A DNA stretch of 64,000 bases from Propionimicrobium lymphophilum DSM 4903 (GTDB lineage Bacteria; Actinomycetota; Actinomycetes; Propionibacteriales; Propionibacteriaceae): assembly GCF_000423485.1 (NCBI RefSeq), contig NZ_AUIB01000005.1:62001-126000 (forward strand), read 5' to 3'. The position numbers and the translations under genes are program-made. Shown piece after piece: positions 9,648 to 17,892 of the stretch. Every line of letters starts with the position of its first letter. Positions within the stretch are counted from its first letter, which is position 1. The notes beneath the pieces are model-generated. The model searched no databases. It had not been told where the DNA came from and saw nothing but the letters and a program-made list of their open reading frames with translations.

Positions 9648-11339
9648 CTACAGATCTATCGGGGACGCGAATTTTAAATCGCCGCTGACGATCGGCACGT
9701 CGGCGTTCAGAGTTTCGTAGAGGGGACGATAGTCGGCGTGCTCGTCAAGGCCGAGGATTCCGACCCACGCGGGAACAACCTGGTGGGCGTAATACTTGTG
9801 CCCGTAGCCGGGGCCGACGCTACGGCACGACGTCATATCGGCGGCTACCTGCCAGAAGGTGATGAACGGCATCCACGTCATGTCGGCCATCGCGGAGCCA
9901 GGCCTAGGCTTGGCTAGCCAAGACGGTTTCTCGTAGAGCAGCCGCGAATTCCAGTAGACAACCGGGTCGGTGTCATTTTGCAGAAAGCAGAAACGCGGCG
10001 ATTCCCACTCGTTAGACATTTGCAGGTCGGCGGATTTGGCTGCGAAGCGCACGTGCCGCCCACCGTCGTAGACGGGCACGACGACGTCTGAACCGCTATC
10101 GCGTGCTTCGATGAAACCCTTAGCCAGGGGCGTAAACTCTGGGCAGCCGAGCCACAGGCCACCGTCTGCACGGGCAAGCAGGTCATCGTAGCCATCGAAG
10201 ATTCCGCAGGAACCGTATGCGCCTAACGATTCGCCGTTAAGGTAGACCTTTGGCGGATTCGGAATATCGGCCAGACGCTTCTCGACGGCCTCGAAGAGCA
10301 GTTTCGACGCCTCGACCGGCGAAGACTTCGAGGTGAGCGTCGTCACCGCGGACGGCAGACCGGAATACTGCATTGCGATCAGTGTGCAGTCGCCGCGGGT
10401 GAGATATTCGAACGCGGACGCTGCCCACTCGTTGACGTTGCCGCGGCCGGTGGTGGTGACCAGCAGCAGGTTTGCACGGCTCCAGCCGTCCATGCGATCC
10501 ACCTCGGACAGCACGGCATCGACGGCTTCGTCGAGCGAGCGGCCGTTAAGGGATGCATACGCGCGGATCGGCTCGTCGACGGCCTCTCCCATCACTCGCT
10601 CGATCTTTTCCGCGGTGGTTTTGCCGCATACAAAACGCTTGCCCTGCAGTCCGAGTTGATCCCAGGACTCCAGGGAAAACGGGCTTCCTGAGCATAAGCG
10701 CGTCAAAGGCTGTTTTAGCTCTTCCGGCGCGCGCAGGTCGACGGCGGCGGATGCCGTTTTAGCCACGCTGGGCACAGCGCGCATGATCACCTGGTCGAGG
10801 ATCACCATGATCGTGGCTAGCGTGACGGCGGTGGCCGTCAGCCTGGAAAGCAGCCGCCAGACGTGACGCTGCGGGAACTGTCGGGAGATGAAATTGATGG
10901 CGCACATGGTTGCCCGCCACTGGCCATAAAGTATCGCGAAGGCTCCCGCTGCAGCCCCGGACGAACCAAACGCCCAACTGAGATTTGGGCCTTTCACTTT
11001 CGCCTTTTTGGCAGCCCGCCGTTGCCAGCGGATGCTCAGCAGCGGCACCCCGATCAGCCCGACCGCAGCAACCGCTCCCCCAGCGATCTGCGCGGTCAGC
11101 TTCATTTTCGGGCTGACGCGAGTCGCTAGCCCGGCGCGCTTGGCCAGGCTGTTGAGAATGTAGCTTGCCCACTTGCCGAGCTGAAACCCGCCAAGCGCAC
11201 CTATACCCGAGATCAGCCCCTGAAAGTACCAGGGCCTTGGCAGCAGGCTCGCGGTGAAGCTAGCCGCGTAGCCGGCGACACCACCGAGCGTCGGCAGGCT
11301 GACTGAGCCGGGCAGCACGCACCTAAACGGGGAAACCAT
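9648..11339 (-). CDS. Membrane-anchored alpha/beta-hydrolase (Abhydrolase_9 type)
   Basis: This 563-aa protein has an N-terminal membrane part (several hydrophobic segments within about residues 1-190) and a cytoplasmic or extracytoplasmic alpha/beta-hydrolase domain typical of actinobacteria. The nucleophile elbow is GESLGAYGS (near residue 370), followed by ADGGLWLGCPEFTPL, DPVVYWNSRLL, MTWMPFITFWQVAADM and a late GHKYY histidine. Its substrate is unknown in this family. A -10 like TAGGCT lies 6 nt before the ATG on the minus strand, consistent with a leaderless transcript and supporting this start. It sits beside repeats and a pseudogene, in an accessory stretch. Confidence 0.85.
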   Translation of the reverse strand: MVSPFRCVLPGSVSLPTLGGVAGYAASFTASLLPRPWYFQGLISGIGALGGFQLGKWASYILNSLAKRAGLATRVSPKMKLTAQIAGGAVAAVGLIGVPLLSIRWQRRAAKKAKVKGPNLSWAFGSSGAAAGAFAILYGQWRATMCAINFISRQFPQRHVWRLLSRLTATAVTLATIMVILDQVIMRAVPSVAKTASAAVDLRAPEELKQPLTRLCSGSPFSLESWDQLGLQGKRFVCGKTTAEKIERVMGEAVDEPIRAYASLNGRSLDEAVDAVLSEVDRMDGWSRANLLLVTTTGRGNVNEWAASAFEYLTRGDCTLIAMQYSGLPSAVTTLTSKSSPVEASKLLFEAVEKRLADIPNPPKVYLNGESLGAYGSCGIFDGYDDLLARADGGLWLGCPEFTPLAKGFIEARDSGSDVVVPVYDGGRHVRFAAKSADLQMSNEWESPRFCFLQNDTDPVVYWNSRLLYEKPSWLAKPRPGSAMADMTWMPFITFWQVAADMTSCRSVGPGYGHKYYAHQVVPAWVGILGLDEHADYRPLYETLNADVPIVSGDLKFASPIDL

Positions 11340-11391
11340 AACTAAAGCCTATGCCAAACGAAAAACTGGTTGTTTCTGCAATTCTTATGTT

Positions 11392-11742
11392 TTAAGAATT
11401 TTTGAGCCTTATGAAAGTTCTAACGTAAAAGCCAAATCCGATTCCCCAACAGACGAGGCTGCTTGGAAAAAATTTAATTACTGGACTCGCAATGTTTATC
11501 AAAACCAGAGAAACCACAAATACACAGGTAGCTAAAATAAGCGCAGTTTTCTTCATTTCTACGTTGAATAACAGCCCTAAAAGCACCGCGAGAATTATGC
11601 CAACACAATAAAGCCAAATTGCTTTATCGCTTTCAGCTAAAAATTTAGAAGCTGAAAATTCAAAATACATGAAATACGCTGGCACAATCGCCGCAAGCAA
11701 TAGACCCGAAAGAGCAGCTTCTATTATTTTAAAAATTTTCAT
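11392..11742 (-). CDS. Small membrane protein of unknown function, partner of the secreted protein
   Basis: I do not recognise this 116-aa protein. It contains four likely membrane segments (about 9-28, 42-60, 66-87 and 93-110: LSGLLLAAIVPAYFMYF, AIWLYCVGIILAVLLGLLF, ALILATCVFVVSLVLINIA, LVCWGIGFGFYVRTFI). Its ATG overlaps the stop of the upstream gene by 4 bp (ATGA, 11739-11742), so the two are translationally coupled. Codon use is visibly AT-richer than in neighbouring genes, suggesting acquisition. An immunity or export partner of the secreted protein is possible but unproven. Confidence 0.7.
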   Translation of the reverse strand: MKIFKIIEAALSGLLLAAIVPAYFMYFEFSASKFLAESDKAIWLYCVGIILAVLLGLLFNVEMKKTALILATCVFVVSLVLINIASPVIKFFPSSLVCWGIGFGFYVRTFIRLKNS

Positions 11743-12359
11743 GCCAGAACCGTAACTTCGACTTTGAATGGACCTCCCATACCAGATTTTTGATACGTAG
11801 CTGACGAAAAAGCTCTCGCCCCAGAATATTGGGTATGTGGATACCTAGTCATCCAGCCCCAACCTGTGACATAGTTAAAAGAATTTCCCTTGGGGTACTT
11901 ATTGCCTTTATTCCCTCCCCATGGCGTACCGTCATCAGAGTAATGCACTTCCCTACCCCATATTGCGACGTTTCCAACTTGGGACACCCACTTACCCCAG
12001 ACTCGATTAAGTCTAATTTCAGAGTTATTTTTGCCCCTCATGTCATAGTCGATACTGAGGTACGCATGAACATCAGTACCTCTCGTGGCCGAAGCCACGC
12101 TCCTTAACCCATTTTCTGGCTGCTCTGTATTCTCCGTAACAGCAGATAACACAAAACTACCGTCCTCATTCAAAACAACTTCTTGCCTAGTTTCCAATTC
12201 AACAATTTCCCCTGTGCTTAAATCAGTAACTGTGGCTAAAACCTGTGGCGTCGAATAGGCTGAATTACTTGGATCATTTATAGGTGAAGCCGAAGATTGT
12301 GGAGTCAGCCCTAAAACAATCAGCAACATAGAAGCAATAATTGTAACAACATTTCTCAT
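11739..12359 (-). CDS. Secreted protein of unknown function
   Basis: I do not recognise this 206-aa protein. It begins with a clear Sec signal peptide (about residues 1-25, MRNVVTIIASMLLIVLGLT then PQSSASP). The mature part has an acidic threonine-rich segment and a Trp/Tyr/Gly-rich C-terminal half (RVWGKWVSQ, GREVHYSDDGTPWGG, YVTGWGWMTRYPHTQ). It has no cysteines in the mature region and no LPXTG signal. AAGGAG lies upstream of the ATG. It overlaps the 4-TM gene by 4 bp and both are AT-richer than the surroundings. A secreted antimicrobial or adhesive role is only a guess. Confidence 0.75.
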   Translation of the reverse strand: MRNVVTIIASMLLIVLGLTPQSSASPINDPSNSAYSTPQVLATVTDLSTGEIVELETRQEVVLNEDGSFVLSAVTENTEQPENGLRSVASATRGTDVHAYLSIDYDMRGKNNSEIRLNRVWGKWVSQVGNVAIWGREVHYSDDGTPWGGNKGNKYPKGNSFNYVTGWGWMTRYPHTQYSGARAFSSATYQKSGMGGPFKVEVTVLA

Positions 12360-12532
12360 TTTCCACTCCTTTGTGTTAATGATACCAAATTTACCAGCTC
12401 ACAAATAAGAACGCAGCACAAAATTTGTTTTTCAATTTTTCGCAGTTCTTCGCTTTTCAGCTACCTAAAATCCTGCTCAACGGTCCCCAATAACGAACTC
12501 GCAGACAACTCTATACAAGCGTCAAATACCGA

Positions 12533-12585
12533 AATTATCGGGTTCGTTAATCTGGTATCTGACCGGTTCGATGCACCCGATAATT
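12533..12585. repeat. Left inverted repeat flanking the DUF4143 remnant
   Basis: AATTATCGGGT (12533-12543) and ACCCGATAATT (12575-12585) pair with each other. The inner 35 bp (12551-12585) match the reverse complement of 13233-13267 at 28 of 35 positions. The outer part shows weaker inverted similarity. The AT-rich stretch 12360-12532 shows nothing else I can name. Confidence 0.6.
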
Positions 12586-12643
12586 AAAGCAGCCCAGCTT
12601 TAACGAGAGGTCTTAGTGAAAAACTAAAAACACGTATGCGCAC

Positions 12644-13174
12644 TCAACCCAACAGAGCCAGCGGCACTACTGCTACGCCGTCTTTGCGTCTGTACGCATA
12701 AGATCCGGTATTGATCACAACAGACCCAACCAACCGATCGCCGATTTGTTCTTTCAGCCAGAGAAGATGCCGGACATCTCGATCATCTATTGCTGAAGCC
12801 ATTTTCACTTCGAAAGCGATGATTTTTCCGTCGTAGCGTTCGAGTAAAAGATCAACCTCATGATCCCCGCCACGCGTACGAAGATGGTACGTCCTAGCTT
12901 CAGACAATTGGCCCGCCGAGCGAACGGTCAGGGACGCAAGAGAATCAAAAAGCTGGCCGAACAATTCCCCTGTTCCAGGCTGGGCAGAAAGAAGTGCACT
13001 TTCAGAAACGTTCAACACCGTTGCCGCAATGGCAGGGTCCATGAGGTGATGTTTAACTTGAGAAGTCAATCTCCGAAGTGAAGCCTGAGAGGTAGTCCAA
13101 GCCGGGATCGGGTCTAAAATCCAGATTTTTGTAAGCACCTCGCGGTAGGCGTAAGTCGTGCTCTTTGCGGGCGC
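12644..13174 (-). pseudogene. Truncated DUF4143-family ATPase (C-terminal fragment)
   Basis: Only the C-terminal part of an AAA/DUF4143 protein remains. Homologous sequence begins at STTYAYREVLTKIWILDPIP (from about 13174, directly after an in-frame TAG) and runs through RRLTSQVKHHLMDPA to the PD-(D/E)XK-like end (GGDHEVDLLLERYDGKIIAF then EVK). The Walker A ATPase half is absent upstream. The downstream part can still be read as a 164-aa ORF from GTG 13138, but as a protein it would lack the ATPase. A complete family member lies at 62596-63849. Inverted repeats flank this fragment on both sides. Confidence 0.75.
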
Positions 13175-13232
13175 CTATCATACTGTTTGCCAAGTTCTTG
13201 TCCTACCATCTGCCAGATTTCCAGAGGATAAA

Positions 13233-13285
13233 AATATCGGGTGCATAGAACCGAGCAGACGCCAGGTTTATGCACCCACTAAATC
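13233..13285. repeat. Right inverted repeat flanking the DUF4143 remnant
   Basis: This is the mirror partner of 12533-12585. Locally it is also palindromic: GGGTGCATA (13240-13248) pairs with TATGCACCC (about 13269-13277). The pair bounds about 750 bp and could be the ends of a small mobile element. Confidence 0.6.
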
Positions 13286-13299
13286 AAAGTTCGCGATAT

Positions 13300-14454
13300 T
13301 TAATCTTCGGTGGGGTTCCCGTCATGGAAGATGATTTCTTCTACATCGCTGCCAAGCCAGTTTTGGCTGGTGTTGATGCCGACATGCCAGAGTCCCTCGT
13401 AGTGCAGGCCACGGCCCAGCAACTCCGAGCCGAAGATCAGCAAGAAAGCCACGGTGACAACTGCGAGCATCTTCTGGGTGGGCCGCTTGACCTTGCGCAT
13501 CAACATGTGCATGAAGACGCTGATCAAGACGACGCCGAGGGCCAACAGCACCCAACGAACATACAGCCACGGCATTGCCAACACCTTGTCGGCAACATAG
13601 CGCTGAGCGACGTCGCCGGAGGTCATCTGCATGGCGTGAATGGGGTACGCAATCAACAAAACGATGCCAGCGAAAGCGGAGATACGACACGACAGTTTTG
13701 TGGCGGAAAGCGTCAAGGCGGTCAGCTCGTCGTTAACGCCGTCCTTTGTGATGAATCGGGAGGCAATCCAACCCTTGAACCACTTCCAGGCACCTGGGAA
13801 ACGCGCCTCCTGCCACGCCTCGCGCAGCCTGCCGAGGTCCTCGGAAAGGGAGGAATCCCAGTGAACCGCGAGTGGATTTTCCTGGTTGTAGCGATAGTTG
13901 GCCGCGTTGCGGGTCTGGGCGCGCCAAGACAGCGCGATCGTGATCGCGACGGCGAGCGGACCCGTCACCAGCGCGGAACCGAAGAAAAGCACCCACCTGA
14001 ACCACGTCGACCACGTTGTGATGGTGCCGGGGAAGAAGTAGACGCCGACCATCGCGCAGACCAGGCCCAGGCCAGCCAGAGCCGTCAGTCCGGCGAGCAC
14101 CTGGCGGGCGCTGCGCGAGAGCCAGCCGAACCACTGGCAAAGCGAGAAGATCAGGCCAAGTGTGCCATAGGCGACGCCGAACAAAATCTCGTTGGTCAGC
14201 CAGGACGAACCCGCGTGGCGCATCGAGTTGAGCGCGTTCAACGGGTAGCTCAGGTGAAAAGATGCGGCACCGAAGCCGAGGATCAGCAGCGGGCCGCAGG
14301 CGTAAAGCGCCGCGTTCGTCAGACGGTCGATGGTGGACGCCGACATCTTGCGCGCGTAGCCGAGCAGGTGAATGATGCCGAGCATCCAGAACGCACCCAC
14401 GGACATCTGCCCGACGGTGGTGAAGATGATCATTGGCAGCTCTTCGAGATGCAT
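13300..14454 (-). CDS. dmsC: DMSO reductase-type membrane anchor subunit (DmsC)
   Basis: DmsC is the integral-membrane, menaquinol-oxidising anchor of the dimethyl sulfoxide or related S-/N-oxide reductase. The 384-aa protein begins MHLEELPMIIFTTVGQMSVG, as DmsC does, and contains about eight hydrophobic segments plus a soluble loop (about 195-240). It is longer than the E. coli protein (about 290 aa) because of this loop. Its start lies 2 bp after the dmsB stop, so it is the third gene of dmsA-dmsB-dmsC on the minus strand. Confidence 0.88.
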   Translation of the reverse strand: MHLEELPMIIFTTVGQMSVGAFWMLGIIHLLGYARKMSASTIDRLTNAALYACGPLLILGFGAASFHLSYPLNALNSMRHAGSSWLTNEILFGVAYGTLGLIFSLCQWFGWLSRSARQVLAGLTALAGLGLVCAMVGVYFFPGTITTWSTWFRWVLFFGSALVTGPLAVAITIALSWRAQTRNAANYRYNQENPLAVHWDSSLSEDLGRLREAWQEARFPGAWKWFKGWIASRFITKDGVNDELTALTLSATKLSCRISAFAGIVLLIAYPIHAMQMTSGDVAQRYVADKVLAMPWLYVRWVLLALGVVLISVFMHMLMRKVKRPTQKMLAVVTVAFLLIFGSELLGRGLHYEGLWHVGINTSQNWLGSDVEEIIFHDGNPTED

Positions 14455-14456
14455 CT

Positions 14457-15095
14457 CTAGATCTCCTTGCTGTTTGCTATTTCGCCGGTTGCCTCGTCCC
14501 AGGTCTGGGCGTCCTTGTGCGGCGTGATCACCAAGTGCGGCTTCGTGATTGACGGGTCAGGTAGCGGCGCGATGCCGGCGACGTCACCGTGTTCGGCCCG
14601 CAGCTCGTCGATCGGTCCCCAGTGCAGCGCCCTGGTTGGGCAGGCGTCGACGCAGGCGGGGTTCTGGCCGCTGGCGCGGTAGTCGTAGCACAGGTCACAC
14701 TTACTCATGCGTCCTGTGTCGGAGTTGAGCTGTGGAGCGCCGTACGGGCAGGCCCACTGGCAGTATCGGCAGCCGATGCATTTGGTCTGATCGACGTAAA
14801 CGGTGCCGTCTTCGCGGATGGTCATCGCGGTGGTCGGGCAGACCTCCACACAGATCGGGTCCTCACAGTGGTTACACGAAATGGACGTGTAATAGGAGAA
14901 GACGTTCGGGGATTCGGACTCGCCGTCCAAGTCTCCGCCAACGTATTCCACTACCTTTCGCCAGTTCACACCGAGCGGCAGATCGTGCTTGTCCTTGCAG
15001 GAAATCTGGCAGGCGCGGCAGCCGTTGCAAAGCGTCTGGTCAAAATAGAAACCGAATCGTCCGTCTTTAGCAGTGAAATTCACTTCATCTGACAT
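14457..15095 (-). CDS. dmsB: DMSO reductase-type iron-sulfur subunit (DmsB)
   Basis: DmsB is the electron-transfer subunit that passes electrons from DmsC to the molybdenum subunit. The 212-aa ferredoxin-like protein holds four cysteine clusters: CNGCRACQISC (about residue 19), CNHCEDPICVEVCP (about 74), CIGCRYCQWACP (about 105) and CDLCYDYRASGQNPACVDACP split between the folds (about 130-155). These predict four [4Fe-4S] clusters. It lies 6 bp after dmsA and 2 bp before dmsC. Confidence 0.94.
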   Translation of the reverse strand: MSDEVNFTAKDGRFGFYFDQTLCNGCRACQISCKDKHDLPLGVNWRKVVEYVGGDLDGESESPNVFSYYTSISCNHCEDPICVEVCPTTAMTIREDGTVYVDQTKCIGCRYCQWACPYGAPQLNSDTGRMSKCDLCYDYRASGQNPACVDACPTRALHWGPIDELRAEHGDVAGIAPLPDPSITKPHLVITPHKDAQTWDEATGEIANSKEI

Positions 15096-15101
15096 GGTGA
15101 C

Positions 15102-17618
15102 CTACTTGGCTTTTCTGATCTGGACGTTGTTTGTGTACTGCGGGTTCGACTTTGCAAGAGCACTCGGGTGGTGCCTGGTCAGCACATTCGCGCAGCCGTT
15201 GCGGTCGATCGGAAAATCGTTGTCGTCGGTGCGTTCGGCGTCCGGCTTGTACCAGGCGCCCTCCGGAACCGAGCAAACCCCGCGGATGATTCTGGGCGTC
15301 ACCTTAGCCTGCAACTCGATGCAGCCGCGGTCGTTGAACACCTGCACCTTGTCGTTGTTTTCGATGCCCCTCGCCTTGGCGTCGGCAGGGTTGATCCAGA
15401 CCACCTGATTGTGGGCCTCCTTGAGCCACGCCACGTTTCCGTACGAAGAGTGCGTGCGGCCCTTGAAGTGATAGCCGGTCATCTGCAGCGGATACTTTTC
15501 GTTGTTCTTGGCCGCCTCGGCGTCCTCCCAGGTGTGGATGAACTCGGGTACGGCAGTGACGACGTCCCCCTCGGGCAGTTGCCAGGTTTCGGCTTTGTGC
15601 GCAACCTCGGGCGAATAGATCTCGATGAGGCCACTGGGTGTGTCGAGCGGGTTGGACACCGGATCCTTACGGAAATCCTCAAGCCCGATCGCCGACGGGT
15701 TCATCCGCTTGTAGACGCCCTGTTCGCGCATCTGGTCGTAGCCGGGAATGTCCGGGTTCTCTTTGCGGGAGTCCTCGAAGATCTGGCGGGCCCATTCCAG
15801 CTGCGTTTTGCCCTCGGTGAACTTGTCCTCGATTCCCCAGCGCTTCGCGAGTTCCGTGCAGATCTCGTAGATCGGTTTTGAATCGTAGAGCGGCTCGGTT
15901 GCCTTGGAGCTGACCGCAAGGTAGCCCATGTTCGCGGCCAGACCCTGAGGAACGACGTCGTCTTCCTCTGTTGTCATCGTGCCGGGCAGCAGATAATCGG
16001 CATAGGCGGCAGACGCGGTCAGCTGGTTTTCGCAAACCACGATGAGTTCGGCCAGCGAATCGTCGGCTAGCACACGCCTGGAGTTGTTGACCTCGGAGTG
16101 CTGATTGATCAGCACGTTGGAGCCGTAGACCCACAGCGACTTGATGGGCACGTTCAGGCGCGGATCCTCGATTGGGTTGCCGTCGGCGTCCCAATCGCGC
16201 ACACCGTCCTGGCCACGCATTTCGGGACCGCGCTCCATGGCATCCATCCACGAGAAATGCGAAATCTTCTTGGTGACGGGGTTCTCCACGGAGTTGTACG
16301 AGCTAGCGTCGAGCGCGATCCCGGAACTACCGACGAACGTGCCGGTGCCGCCGCCCTTGAGTCCGACGTTGCCAAGCATTGCGTTGAGCGTGATGATGGC
16401 ACGCGCCGAATTCTCGCCGTTGGCCTGACGCTGAGGCGCCCAGCCCTGCACGATCATCGACGGCTTATTGTTGCCCAGCTCGCGGGCCAGGTTAATGATC
16501 TTCTCGGCGGGAACGCCAGTGATTCCCTCAGCCCACTGCGGAGTCTTCGGCGTGCCGTCGGGGCCCTTACCCTCGAGGTAAGCGCGATAGGACGAGCCCG
16601 GCTTCGCACCCTCCGGCAGGTGGGCGTCGTCGAAACCCAGGCAGTATTTATCTAGGAACGCCTGATCGTGTAGCCCTTCGTCAAGCAGCACCCATGCGAG
16701 CCCTGCCGCCAGCGCGGCGTCGGTGCCGGGCTTCGGCGCGAGCCACTCGTCGGCCAGCAGCTGAACGGAGTCCGAGTAGCGCGGGTCGATTGCGACGACC
16801 TTGACCCCGGCCTTGTGAAGGAACTTGGGCAGGTAGAAAGCCTCGGAACCGCCAGACATCTTGGTCTCCATCGGCGAGTGACCCCACATGACGTACAGCT
16901 TGGTATTCACCAGGTCGTCGGTGGAGTTGGTATCGAAGTACCCGCCGTAGCAAACGCGCATGGCCTCCGTGATGCCGCCCGTGGAGTAGTCGCCGTAGTA
17001 GGTAAGGAAGCCGCCCTTCAAGCTAAGCAGTTTGGCGAGCGGGCCACCCGACGGCGAGTACGACTGCGAAACGCTGCAGCCGATGACGCCGGTGCCGTAT
17101 GCAATGAACGACGACTCGGGCCCGTATTTGCCGAGGATCTCGTCGTATTTCTTTGCGATTTCGTCGAACGCCTGCTCCCAGCTGATCTTCTCCCACTGGC
17201 CCTCGCCGCGCTTAGTGCCGGGCTTGCGCTTCAGCGGGGTTTTTAGGCGATCAGGGTTGTAAATTCGCTGCCTGATTGAGCGCCCGCGAGGGCACGCAGG
17301 GATTCGCCACGGGGTGCCGTCTAACTTTTCGACGCCGGTGTTGTCCGGCAGTACGCGCACCACCTGACCGTCCTTGACCTGCAGGCGCAGCGGACAACGC
17401 GCACCGCAGTTGACCATGCAAGCCGACCACACGGTTTTATCGGCATCCAGCATTCCTGCCGTAGACCGGGCAGCCTTTTGATCGGCCGGGTACTCCGCGG
17501 GGGCACTGCAGGCGACCAGGCCTGCGCCAACGCCCGCAACGCCAGACCACTTTAGGAATGTGCGACGCGACGGCTTCGTTGCCGCCGGATCGGATACAGC
17601 CTCTGCTCGATCGACCAT
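15102..17618 (-). CDS. dmsA: Molybdopterin oxidoreductase, DMSO reductase catalytic subunit (DmsA)
   Basis: DmsA is the catalytic subunit with bis-MGD molybdenum cofactor; it likely reduces DMSO, TMAO or a similar acceptor outside the membrane. The 838-aa protein carries a twin-arginine signal (SRRTFLKWSG, about residue 18) followed by an alanine-rich hydrophobic stretch. An N-terminal [4Fe-4S] motif, CMVNCGARC...ACPRGRS, follows (about 65-100). The C-terminal molybdopterin-binding domain ends with QMTGYHFKGRTHSSYGN and an NDRGCIELQAKV barrel. I chose the ATG at 17618 because AAGGAG lies 5 nt upstream; a TTG one codon earlier is less likely. It is first of the dms operon. The exact substrate cannot be read from sequence. 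Confidence 0.93.
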   Translation of the reverse strand: MVDRAEAVSDPAATKPSRRTFLKWSGVAGVGAGLVACSAPAEYPADQKAARSTAGMLDADKTVWSACMVNCGARCPLRLQVKDGQVVRVLPDNTGVEKLDGTPWRIPACPRGRSIRQRIYNPDRLKTPLKRKPGTKRGEGQWEKISWEQAFDEIAKKYDEILGKYGPESSFIAYGTGVIGCSVSQSYSPSGGPLAKLLSLKGGFLTYYGDYSTGGITEAMRVCYGGYFDTNSTDDLVNTKLYVMWGHSPMETKMSGGSEAFYLPKFLHKAGVKVVAIDPRYSDSVQLLADEWLAPKPGTDAALAAGLAWVLLDEGLHDQAFLDKYCLGFDDAHLPEGAKPGSSYRAYLEGKGPDGTPKTPQWAEGITGVPAEKIINLARELGNNKPSMIVQGWAPQRQANGENSARAIITLNAMLGNVGLKGGGTGTFVGSSGIALDASSYNSVENPVTKKISHFSWMDAMERGPEMRGQDGVRDWDADGNPIEDPRLNVPIKSLWVYGSNVLINQHSEVNNSRRVLADDSLAELIVVCENQLTASAAYADYLLPGTMTTEEDDVVPQGLAANMGYLAVSSKATEPLYDSKPIYEICTELAKRWGIEDKFTEGKTQLEWARQIFEDSRKENPDIPGYDQMREQGVYKRMNPSAIGLEDFRKDPVSNPLDTPSGLIEIYSPEVAHKAETWQLPEGDVVTAVPEFIHTWEDAEAAKNNEKYPLQMTGYHFKGRTHSSYGNVAWLKEAHNQVVWINPADAKARGIENNDKVQVFNDRGCIELQAKVTPRIIRGVCSVPEGAWYKPDAERTDDNDFPIDRNGCANVLTRHHPSALAKSNPQYTNNVQIRKAK

Positions 17619-17892
17619 CAAAGCTCCTTTTTGTTTCCGCGCTTCGATAACCGCCTGAAACTTAAAGATTTCTTACGAGAACAACTACAGCCCAATAATA
17701 ACCGAGGCTCAGCCGGATACAGGGATAGGACGACCTCAGCTGGTAAACGCCGAAAATCATCCCGTCTCATATTTTGAAACACCTTGTGATATGGTCGAGC
17801 CGTCGGATCTGGCTCGGCACAAGATCTTTATTCCACACCCGCGCGTTAATACCGCCGTATCGACAGCCGTGCCCCAACCTCGAGAGGTTTAC

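Noticed and set aside
13270-14460. Long antisense open frame (396 codons) opposite dmsC
   Set aside because: It lies entirely over a clear dmsC and has Gln/Arg/His-rich composition typical of a mirrored high-GC gene.
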